Source: Nocardia neocaledoniensis (GTDB lineage Bacteria; Actinomycetota; Actinomycetes; Mycobacteriales; Mycobacteriaceae). Taken from it: a DNA stretch of 64,000 bases. Below the pieces are notes generated by a model. That model searched no databases. It saw nothing but the letters and a program-made list of their open reading frames with translations, and was not told the DNA's origin. The stretch covers positions 744,001 through 808,000 of the forward strand of contig NZ_QGTL01000001.1 in assembly GCF_003182135.1 (NCBI RefSeq), in the 5' to 3' direction. How positions within the stretch are numbered: position 1 is the stretch's first letter; the number at the start of each line of letters is the position of its first letter. The position numbers were made by a program, and so were the translations under genes. Of the stretch, positions 21,810 through 29,097 are shown piece after piece.

Positions 21810-22243
21810 GCGTCGATGGCGAAGTTCAGCGTCACCTTCGTACCCGCCTTGAGGGTGCGGCCCACGGTGCACACCTTGTCGACGGCGCGCTGCACGGTGA
21901 CCAGCAACCGCTCGCGCGCGGCCTCGTCGAGTTCGGACAGGTCCAGCTCGAAGACCTCGTCGAGCTGCGGGTACAGCTCGTTCTCGCGGTCGGCGTCGCC
22001 GGAGACGCGGATGGTGGCGTCGAAGTCGTCGCCGAGACGGCGCGAGAGCGGCAGGTCGGAGCTGAGGCCCGTGCAGGCGGCCAGCGCGATCTTGAGCAGC
22101 TCACCCGGGGTGAACGCGCCCTCCACGCCCTGCGAGGCGATCAGGACCTCGGCGCCACGATTGCTGCGTCCGGTGTACGCCCTGGTCCCGGTGCGCTCCA
22201 CCCACAGTTCGGTGGGCGCGGTGGTCACATTCTGCTCAGCCAT
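21806..22243 (-). CDS. OsmC/Ohr-family protein
   Basis: 145 residues with the OsmC fold: '[22 protein letters not shown]' holds the single reactive Cys region and '[18 protein letters not shown]' the C-terminal strand. OsmC/Ohr members reduce organic hydroperoxides, but this one has only one of the two catalytic cysteines in the usual helix, plus one near the end. Peroxidase activity is plausible, not certain. ATG at 22243 (MAEQNVTT) is preferred. It matches the position of Rv2923c next to smc/acyP in M. tuberculosis. Confidence 0.85.
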   Translation of the reverse strand: MAEQNVTTAPTELWVERTGTRAYTGRSNRGAEVLIASQGVEGAFTPGELLKIALAACTGLSSDLPLSRRLGDDFDATIRVSGDADRENELYPQLDEVFELDLSELDEAARERLLVTVQRAVDKVCTVGRTLKAGTKVTLNFAIDA

Positions 22244-22356
22244 AACCCTGATCCTGGCATGTCCGCCTCCCCGCGACTCTGGCCGGTCGTGAAATCCGCG
22301 AGACTCGGACACCGGGCCGGCGGTTCGCCGGCACAAAAGCTCTGGGCGTGCCCGGC

Positions 22357-22373
22357 GAGTTACCGATGTACTT
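22357..22373 (+). repeat. Dispersed 17-bp element, copy B (GAGTTACCGATGTACTT)
   Basis: One of three related copies in the same orientation (others at 18423-18439 and 28242-28258); consensus GAGTTACCSATGTACTY. This copy lies between osmC and the end of the STAND gene. The function is unknown: a regulator site or a small repeat are both possible. Confidence 0.5.
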
Positions 22374-22468
22374 GCCTGAGGTGCCGCCGCTGGTCATAGC
22401 CCCTATTCTGTCGGGCCGTCCGTTTCCGGTTGACGTTTAGTGATGAGACTCATCCATCGGTTACGGGA

Positions 22469-25400
22469 CTACTCACAAAGTCCAGCCCTCAGGTTCGGGG
22501 GAACGGTTTGGTCCCACTGGTCCGGTGCGGAGATCTGTGCGCGCCATGCGCATAGATACTTGACGAGTGCATCATTCTCGGCGGTGACACTGATATCCCA
22601 TATTCTGGCGGGACTGCCGGGTGCGATAGCGATGAGAGTGGTGCCGTCTTCACTGAATAAAATAGTGTCGTCGTCGTTGATTTGCAGGATTGCGCGCTCG
22701 GCGGCGACATCCCATATCGTGAAGCCTTTACGTAAGTCCTCGGTAGCGATGATATCGGCGCGATCGGGGTGGAATTCCAGGTAGTTGCCGGTGGTGCCGG
22801 GTAGTTCGGCGATTCGGATGCCGGTGGTGGTATTCCACAACTGAACCAAGTTTGCGTCGCTGTAGGTGGCGGCGACCTCCCTGTCTGTGTGGAATTTCAG
22901 GTCGTTGCCGGTGGTGCCGGGTAGTTCGGCGATTCGGGTACCGGTGGCGGTATTCCACAACTGGACCAGGCCCCGCCCGCCGGAGGTGGCGGCGACCTCC
23001 CTGTTGGGGTGGAACTCCAGGTAGTTGCCGGTGGTGCCGGGTAGTTCGGCGATTCGGGTACCGGTGGCGGTATTCCACAGCTGGACCAGGGAGACTCCGT
23101 CGCTGGAGGATTTGTAAGTAGCGACGACCTCCCCTTTGGAGTGGAATTCCAGGCCGTTGCCGATTGTGCCGGGTAGTTCGGCGATTCGGATGCCGGTGGC
23201 GGTATTCCACAACTGGACCAGGGCGCCTGCGTCGCCGGAGGAGTCGTAGGTGGCGACGACCTCTCCGTCGGGTTGGAATATCAGGTCGTTGCCGGTGGTG
23301 CCAGGTAGTTCGGCGATTCGGGTACCGGTGGCGGTATTCCACAGCTGGACCAGGGAGACTCCGTCGATATAGCGGCTGTAGGTGGCGACGACCTCTCCGT
23401 CGGGTTGGAATATCAGGTCGTCGCCGGTGGTGCCAGGTAGTTCGGCGATTCGGGTACCGGTGGCGGTATTCCACAGCTGGACTAGGCCCTGCCTGCTGTA
23501 GGTGGCGACGATTTCCCTGTCAGGTTGAAATTCCAGGCTGTTGCCGTTGGTGCCGGGTAGTTCGGCGATTCGGGTACCGGTGGCGGTATTCCACAGCTGG
23601 ACCAGACCTACGTCGCTGGAGGTGGCGGCGACCTCCCTGTCGGGGTGGAATACGAGGCTGTTGTCGTTGGTGCCGGGTAGTTCGGCGATTCGGATGCCGG
23701 TGGCGGTATTCCACAGCTGGACCAGGTGGCCCGCATCGCTGTAGGTGGCGGCGATTTCCCTGTCGGGGTGGAATTCCAGGCGGCTGCCGTTGGTGCCGGG
23801 TAGTTCGGCGATTCGGATGCCGGTGGCGGTATTCCACAGCTGGACCAGGCCTGCGTCGCTGGAGGTGGCGACGACCTCACCGCCGGAGCTGACTGATCTC
23901 GGATAGCGCCCGGGCGGCAGTTTTTCCACACTTCGATTTATTGAAAGGTCCCACAGCTGGACCAGGCTCTCTTTGCCGGAGTTGTAGGTGGCGGCGATCT
24001 TGCCGTTGGGCCGCAATACGAGGCTGTTGCCGTTGGTGCCGGGTAGTTCGGCGATTCGGGTACCGGTGACGGTATTCCACAGCTGGACCGGGCCTCCGTC
24101 GCTGGAGGTGTTGGAGGTGGCGGCGACCTCACTGCCGGGGTGGAATTCCAGGTCGTTGCCGTTGGTGCCAGGTAGTTCGGCGATTCGGATGCCGGTGACG
24201 GTATTCCACAGCTGGACCGGGCCTCCGTCGCTGGAGGTGTTGGAGGTGGCGGCGACCTCACTGCCGGGGTGGAATTCCAGGTCGTTGCCGTTGGTGCCAG
24301 GTAGTTCGGCGATTCGGGTACCGGTGACGGTATTCCACAGCTGGACCAGGCCTCTTCCGTGACTGGAGCGGCTGGAGGTGGCGGCGACCTCACTGCCGGG
24401 GTGGAATACGAGGCTGTTGTCGTTGGTGCCGGGTAGTTCGGCGATTCGGGTACCGGTGGCGGTATTCCACAACTGGACCAGGCCCCGCCCGCCGGAGGTG
24501 GCGGCGACCTCCCTGTTGGGGTGGAACTCCAGGTAGTTGCCGGTGGTGCCGGGTAGTTCGGCGATTCGGGTACCGGTGGTGGTATTCCACAGCTGGACCA
24601 CTCCGTCACTGGAGGGGCTGTAGGTGGCGGCGATTTCCCTGTCAGGTTGGAATTCCAGGCTGTTGTCGTTGGTGCCGGGTAGTTCGGCGATTCGGATGCC
24701 GGTGGTGGTATTCCACAGCTGGACCAGGGCGCCTCCGTCGCCGGAGGAGTCGTAGGTGGCGACGACCTCCCTGTCGGGTTGAAATTCCAGGTCGTCGCCA
24801 GTGGTGCCGGGCAGTTCGGCGATTCGGATGCCGGTGGCGGTATTCCACAACTGGACCAGGTTTGCGTCGCTGTAGGTGGCGACGACCTCCCTGTCTGTGT
24901 GGAATTTCAGGTCGTTGCCGTTGGTGCCAGGTAGTTCGGCGATTCGGGTACCGGTGGCGGTATTCCACAGCTGGACTAGGCCCTGCCTGCTGTAGGTGGC
25001 GACGATTTCCCTGTCAGGTTGAAATTCCAGGCTGTTGCCGTTGGTGCCGGGTAGTTCGGCGATTCGGGTACCGGTGGCGGTATTCCACAGCTGGACCAGG
25101 GCGCCGCCGTCGCTGGAGGAGTTGTAGGTGGCGGCGATCTCCCTGTCGGGGTGGAATACCAGCCTGTTGCCGGTGGTGCCGGGTAGTTCGGCGATTCGGG
25201 TACCGGTGGCGGTATTCCACAGCTGGACCAGGTGGCCCGCATCGCTGTAGGTGGCGGCGATCTCCCTGTCGGGGTGGAATACCAGGCTGTTGCCGGTGGT
25301 GCCGAGGAGCTCGCGCCCGGTTGGCAGTGGGTTGAGCGCCGCAGCTCGCATGGCGGCGCGGGCTTCGTCGCTGGCGTGGACGCGCCATGCGGTCAGGGCG

Positions 25401-27211
25401 GCGAGGCGGGAGGCGGTGGGTTTGGTGTTGGCGAGGAGTTGACTTTGGCCGATCAGGTCACGAGCGACAGCGATCCGGGTCTGCAGGTCCGCTTCTCGGC
25501 TTCGTTGGACCGCGACTCCTGCGACGATGGTGAGGGCGACAACGAGGAACAGCAGCACAGCCGTGAAGGCGCGTCGCTGCAGGGTCCGGCGCCGGTCAGC
25601 GTGAGTCGAAGCGGCAAGGAATTCCTGCTCGAGGTCCGAGAGCCGGTGGTGGTGGCGTGGGTCGTTGTTCGTGCGAGTGGTAGTTGCGGTGGCGGTCTCC
25701 AGAACGCTGCCAGTGTAGAGGTGGGCCTTGTCCCGGGCGTCACTGTTCCAGGTGATGGCGGCGGTGTGTAGGCGAGTAAGGACCGTACGGTCGGCGCGGG
25801 TATCGGCGAGCCATTCGTCGCGCAGCCGAGGCCAGGTCGCGAGGAGGACTTCGTGGCTGATCTCGACGGTGCCAATACCCAGCGTGATCAGACGCTGGTC
25901 AGCGAATGCCTCCAGCACCGCTTCTACATCCCGCGCGTCGTCTCCGGTGGTGGTGGTGAGCTCGGTGCGTGTGACACGGTCGGCAGTGTCGGTGCCGTCC
26001 GCGCCGACGACGGTCAGCCGCGTGAACACCTTGCGTGCGATCAGTTGCTGTCGCGGGGTGAGATCGGTGTAGACGGCGTCGGCGGCTCGGGCGACGGCGG
26101 TGTCGATGCCACCGACTGCTTCGTAGTCGGCCAGAGTAAGGGTGTCGCCACTGTGTTGACGCCAGGCTCGGTCGAGAGCGTCGGATACCAATGGCAGTAC
26201 TCTGGCGCCGGATATCGGTCCGCTGGTGGTGTTGTCGGCGGTGCGAGAGGCAGCGCGGACCTCGCGGATGAGGTGGTCGGTGAGTTCGTCTTCGACTCGT
26301 GATTTGGCTGCTTTGGCGGGTTCGGTGATGGCCAGGCGGAGTTGGAGCTCGGTCATCGAGGTGAGCAGGCAACGACTCTGGATCGTGTCGGCCAAGCCGT
26401 CGAGCTCGGCGCAACGGGCCTCGAAATCAGCACGTACCACGATCAGCACCAACGCCGCCGGTGCCCCGGTCTCGGTATCCGGGCAGGTGGCTGCCGCATG
26501 TAAGGCAGCGACGAATCGTTCCCGTTCGGCGTGGTCGGTGCACTGGGTATAGATCCGTTCGAACTGATCGATCACCACCAACAATCGACGACTCGGATTC
26601 TGCGACGCTCCCGATGCCGTGCCGGTCGTTGCAATTTGGGCGGCGGTGACCGCGAACGACCTAGGATCTCGTTCGAGTTCCTGTTGCAGCGACACCGCAC
26701 TGAGTCCGGTGGTCGCGCGGGCCGTCGCCAACGCGAGATCCTTGACCGGGGAGCTGCCAGGGCTAAACACCACCGACCGCGGCCACTCTTGCGCACCCGG
26801 TAGGCCAGTCGGGGTGCCGGCACGGATACGGGGTAAGACCCCGGCACGGACTAGCGAGGTCTTTCCGGAACCGGAGACCCCGCCCACCGCCACGATCCGC
26901 GGCTCGGTCAGTGCGGCCTCCAACTGGTCCATCACCTCGGCGATGGCGTGCTCGCGACCAAAGAACAGGGGTGCGTCGTGCTCGTCGAACCAGCTCAGAC
27001 CGCGATATGGGAACTCGACACGGCCGCCAGAGGTGATCATGGGGCCAGGCGCGGGCCGATCCAGCACGCCCTGGTAGTTGTTGTAGATCGTGACGTTCGC
27101 GGTGGTGTGGTCACCGATTACCACGCCTTGGCTGTGACGGGCATCGACTGATTGCGCGCCTCCTACCGATATCCCCGGGTCGTCAAGCCCATCGGCAGGT
27201 TCCAGATCCAT
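22469..27211 (-). CDS. STAND NTPase with N-terminal RHIM-like motif and about 21 near-identical WD-like repeats
   Basis: 1580 residues. A short N-terminus carries an amyloid-type motif (23-45: D-R-H-Q-G-V...G-D...T-N-V-T...N). An nSTAND1-type NTPase follows, starting 'YRGLSWFDEHDAPLFFGRE', with Walker A GVSGSGKTS at 111-119 and Walker B LLVVIDQFE at 210-218. A winged-helix/arm-like region ends before a membrane helix at about 548-568. Residues 634-1510 are about 21 repeats of 40-44 residues, each ending 'LVQLWNTATGTRIAELPGT'; the GH dipeptide of canonical WD40 is missing. The C-terminus is 'CAWRAQISAPDQW...AGLCE'. ATG has AGGGG upstream. It is probably a ligand-sensing, oligomerising receptor that seeds its partner encoded 105 bp upstream. 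Function is predicted, not shown. Confidence 0.9.
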   Translation of the reverse strand: MDLEPADGLDDPGISVGGAQSVDARHSQGVVIGDHTTANVTIYNNYQGVLDRPAPGPMITSGGRVEFPYRGLSWFDEHDAPLFFGREHAIAEVMDQLEAALTEPRIVAVGGVSGSGKTSLVRAGVLPRIRAGTPTGLPGAQEWPRSVVFSPGSSPVKDLALATARATTGLSAVSLQQELERDPRSFAVTAAQIATTGTASGASQNPSRRLLVVIDQFERIYTQCTDHAERERFVAALHAAATCPDTETGAPAALVLIVVRADFEARCAELDGLADTIQSRCLLTSMTELQLRLAITEPAKAAKSRVEDELTDHLIREVRAASRTADNTTSGPISGARVLPLVSDALDRAWRQHSGDTLTLADYEAVGGIDTAVARAADAVYTDLTPRQQLIARKVFTRLTVVGADGTDTADRVTRTELTTTTGDDARDVEAVLEAFADQRLITLGIGTVEISHEVLLATWPRLRDEWLADTRADRTVLTRLHTAAITWNSDARDKAHLYTGSVLETATATTTRTNNDPRHHHRLSDLEQEFLAASTHADRRRTLQRRAFTAVLLFLVVALTIVAGVAVQRSREADLQTRIAVARDLIGQSQLLANTKPTASRLAALTAWRVHASDEARAAMRAAALNPLPTGRELLGTTGNSLVFHPDREIAATYSDAGHLVQLWNTATGTRIAELPGTTGNRLVFHPDREIAATYNSSSDGGALVQLWNTATGTRIAELPGTNGNSLEFQPDREIVATYSRQGLVQLWNTATGTRIAELPGTNGNDLKFHTDREVVATYSDANLVQLWNTATGIRIAELPGTTGDDLEFQPDREVVATYDSSGDGGALVQLWNTTTGIRIAELPGTNDNSLEFQPDREIAATYSPSSDGVVQLWNTTTGTRIAELPGTTGNYLEFHPNREVAATSGGRGLVQLWNTATGTRIAELPGTNDNSLVFHPGSEVAATSSRSSHGRGLVQLWNTVTGTRIAELPGTNGNDLEFHPGSEVAATSNTSSDGGPVQLWNTVTGIRIAELPGTNGNDLEFHPGSEVAATSNTSSDGGPVQLWNTVTGTRIAELPGTNGNSLVLRPNGKIAATYNSGKESLVQLWDLSINRSVEKLPPGRYPRSVSSGGEVVATSSDAGLVQLWNTATGIRIAELPGTNGSRLEFHPDREIAATYSDAGHLVQLWNTATGIRIAELPGTNDNSLVFHPDREVAATSSDVGLVQLWNTATGTRIAELPGTNGNSLEFQPDREIVATYSRQGLVQLWNTATGTRIAELPGTTGDDLIFQPDGEVVATYSRYIDGVSLVQLWNTATGTRIAELPGTTGNDLIFQPDGEVVATYDSSGDAGALVQLWNTATGIRIAELPGTIGNGLEFHSKGEVVATYKSSSDGVSLVQLWNTATGTRIAELPGTTGNYLEFHPNREVAATSGGRGLVQLWNTATGTRIAELPGTTGNDLKFHTDREVAATYSDANLVQLWNTTTGIRIAELPGTTGNYLEFHPDRADIIATEDLRKGFTIWDVAAERAILQINDDDTILFSEDGTTLIAIAPGSPARIWDISVTAENDALVKYLCAWRAQISAPDQWDQTVPPNLRAGLCE
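22682..25312 (-). repeat. Tandem WD-like repeat array (about 120-132 bp units)
   Basis: About 21 in-frame units inside the STAND gene, nearly identical over the 'VQLWNT...RIAELPGT' half. Units 3 and 15 are identical in protein, 7 and 19 likewise, and 4/20 and 9/10 nearly so, showing recent block duplication or conversion. Length and sequence differences concentrate in the loop between 'AAT' and 'LVQLW'. Confidence 0.9.
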
Positions 27212-27316
27212 CGTTCCCCTTCAGCGGCCGTACTGGCTTGCGCGCCGACACCACAGTCTCGACCCGCTCGAATCCACGAAAGATTCGGCGACACTTACGG
27301 TATCGAGCCGTGAAAT

Positions 27317-27691
27317 CTATTCAGTGGTGTGGTTGTGGAAGGTGACGTTCATCGTGCCGCTGTCACCAGCGTGCACACCCTGAGCGTGCCGCAGATCGTT
27401 GTACACCTGCTTGGTCGGTGCTACGTCCAGTACACGCTGCGCCAACGTCCGAACTTCGGCGTCCTCGACGACCTCGGCCCGCACCACTGCGGCCTCGACG
27501 GCCGCACGATCGGCGCCTGCAGCCGATTCGTTCGCCTCGATCGCGGTCAGTACTGACTCGTCGTGGCCGTCCCCGACCACCCGACGCCGCAACGCCACAT
27601 ACGCATCCCGCACCAACGCAGACGCCGCGTCCTGCCCACCCGCAGCAGCACCAGCGATCAACGCGGTCACGATAATCGTCAGCGGATCCAT
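27317..27691 (-). CDS. Small helical protein with C-terminal RHIM-like motif (putative Bell-type effector)
   Basis: 124 residues from ATG at 27691, chosen because GGAAGG lies 8 nt upstream. The N-terminus 'MDPLTIIVTALIAGAAAGG' is a hydrophobic/amphipathic helix; an Ala-rich helical bundle fills residues 20-95. Residues 99-121 carry D-R-H-Q-G-V...G-D...T-N-V-T...N, matching the STAND N-terminus at 13 of 23 positions. Known precedent: bacterial NLR-like loci pair a receptor and a Bell-domain protein that share an amyloid signalling motif, the Bell domain acting as a membrane-damaging executioner. That role here is inference. Same strand as the STAND gene, directly upstream. Confidence 0.75.
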   Translation of the reverse strand: MDPLTIIVTALIAGAAAGGQDAASALVRDAYVALRRRVVGDGHDESVLTAIEANESAAGADRAAVEAAVVRAEVVEDAEVRTLAQRVLDVAPTKQVYNDLRHAQGVHAGDSGTMNVTFHNHTTE

Positions 27692-27833
27692 CCCCATCCC
27701 CTTCCAAAAATGTTGTAGGGCAAGGCTACACACGCGCTCCATCAAATGTCGGCCGACGAGGATGTTTGGACATTCTCTGATTCGGTCTGTGAGCTTATTT
27801 GTGTTCCGTTCCGTCGCAGCGTGGTCGGTGGCT

Positions 27834-27944
27834 CTAGTCAGGATGTGCGTGGCGGGCGGCGGATTCGAACAGCCATCGTTCGATGATGTCGGCGCGGGAC
27901 GCGCCGGTGGCGTCGGCCCAGCGGCGGAGGATTTGGTTGTAACG
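27834..27944 (-). pseudogene. 37-codon gene remnant (C-terminal fragment)
   Basis: Minus-strand frame bounded by an in-frame TAG upstream and a TAG stop. It reads RYNQILRRWADATGASRADI followed by IERWLFESAARHAHPD. The helical, Arg/Trp-rich pattern looks like the C-terminus of a real protein, but there is no start codon or ribosome site. The family is not recognised. Confidence 0.4.
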
Positions 27945-28232
27945 CTAGTAGGCCGCAGTGAGCGCCGTCATGGGCCGACGCCCATTAGATCGTCCCAGCC
28001 ATTCAACCCGCGCACGGAGCGGTTGCCGCCGAACCGTCGTCGCTTGTCATCAAACCTGCCATTTAATGTCTGATGTCGACCAACGACGTTCACTGACGCC
28101 AACACTACCAATCAATGTCGCCCACATGAGCCGCGAACGTGCAGCATATCCGCAGGTCAGGGGGTCACGGCGTCATGCTCACCCAACCCCGTTTGCTCTT
28201 GACAACAACACCAACCGCAAGCTACCCGATGC

Positions 28233-28258
28233 GAGTACATGGAGTTACCCATGTACTC
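28233..28258. repeat. Inverted repeat containing dispersed element copy C
   Basis: GAGTACATGG (28233-28242) and CCATGTACTC (28249-28258) pair over 10 bp around AGTTAC. The right part is the GAGTTACCCATGTACTC element also seen at 18423. It starts 21 bp past the kdpE stop and may end kdpDE transcripts, although it lacks a U-run. Confidence 0.5.
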
Positions 28259-28278
28259 ACGAAATCCCGCGACCGGTC

Positions 28279-29097
28279 TCATTCCTGGAACCGGTACCCC
28301 ATCCCCGCTTCGGTCAGTAAGTGCTTGGGGTGGGCCGGGTCGTCCTCGAGCTTGCGCCGCAGCTGGGCGAGATAGACACGCAGGTAGTGCGTTTCGGTGG
28401 CGTAGGCAGGGCCCCACACCTCGCGCAGGAGTTCCTTGCGCCCCACCAGCTTTCCCCGATGACGCACCAGCATCTCGAGCATGCCCCACTCGGTGGGCGT
28501 CAGATGGACCGGCTCGCCCCGCTTTGTCACCTTCTTGGCGACCAGATCGACGGTGAAGGCGTCGGTGACGACCACCGGATCGGCGGCCTCGACCTCCGTC
28601 GCCCCGCGCCGGACCGCCGCCCGCAGCCGGGCCAGCAGCTCGTCCATGCCGAACGGCTTGGTGACGTAGTCGTCGGCGCCCGCGTCGAGCGCTTCGACCT
28701 TGTCGGCGGAGTCGGTGCGTGCCGAGAGCACGATCACCGGCGCCGAGGTCCAGCCGCGCAGCCCGGCGAGCACCTCGATACCGTCGATATCGGGCAGACC
28801 GAGGTCGAGAATCACCACGTCGGGGTGTTTCTCGGCGGCGGCGCGCAGCCCGGCGGCCCCGTTGCCCGCGGTGATGACCTCGTACCCGCGTACCGACAGG
28901 TTGATCCGCAGCGCGCGCACGATCTGCGGTTCGTCGTCGATCACCAGTACCTTGACCGGAGCCGGCTCCGTGTCCGCGCGATCGCGGGCCTGGCCCTGGT
29001 GTGCCGGCGTGTCGCGCCGACGGCCGGGCCCCGATCCCGGCGGCGCAGCGTCGGTCCCCGATGTGTTGCCCATGTCCTCACTTTCCTCGTATGTCAC
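28279..29097 (-). CDS. kdpE: Response regulator KdpE
   Basis: 272 residues. The receiver domain has the acidic pair D54/D55 and phospho-acceptor D98 in 'VVILDLGLPDIDG', with Lys in 'YVTKPFGM'. The OmpR-type winged helix ends 'VYLAQLRRKLEDD...TEAGMGYRFQE'. It activates kdpFABC when phosphorylated by KdpD. A 46-residue Pro/Gly/Arg-rich N-terminal extension is unusual. The GTG start at 29097 overlaps the kdpD stop (GTGA); an ATG eight codons in (29073) has a better-placed GAGGAAAG and may be the real start. Confidence 0.95.
   Translation of the reverse strand: MTYEESEDMGNTSGTDAAPPGSGPGRRRDTPAHQGQARDRADTEPAPVKVLVIDDEPQIVRALRINLSVRGYEVITAGNGAAGLRAAAEKHPDVVILDLGLPDIDGIEVLAGLRGWTSAPVIVLSARTDSADKVEALDAGADDYVTKPFGMDELLARLRAAVRRGATEVEAADPVVVTDAFTVDLVAKKVTKRGEPVHLTPTEWGMLEMLVRHRGKLVGRKELLREVWGPAYATETHYLRVYLAQLRRKLEDDPAHPKHLLTEAGMGYRFQE

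Larger units (their letters stand above)
27692..28278. other. 587-bp stretch without an intact gene between the STAND module and kdpE
   Basis: It holds the likely promoter of the small effector gene, the 37-codon remnant at 27834-27944 and repeat copy C at 28242-28258. It is less GC-rich in places than its neighbours (for example 'gagcttatttgtgttccgtt'). I see no tRNA, insertion sequence or attachment site. Confidence 0.7.

Noticed and set aside
22740..25300. Regularly spaced repeats that resemble a CRISPR array at first sight
   Set aside because: Units are about 120-132 bp with no constant short repeat plus unique spacer, and they read in frame as WD-like protein repeats.
27852..27872. 'GGATTCGAACA', like a tRNA T-loop
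   Set aside because: No acceptor stem, D-arm or anticodon arm could be drawn around it.
22357..28258. Treating dispersed copies B and C as attachment sites of the STAND island
   Set aside because: Copy A lies outside at 18423 in core DNA, and no integrase or transposase gene is present.
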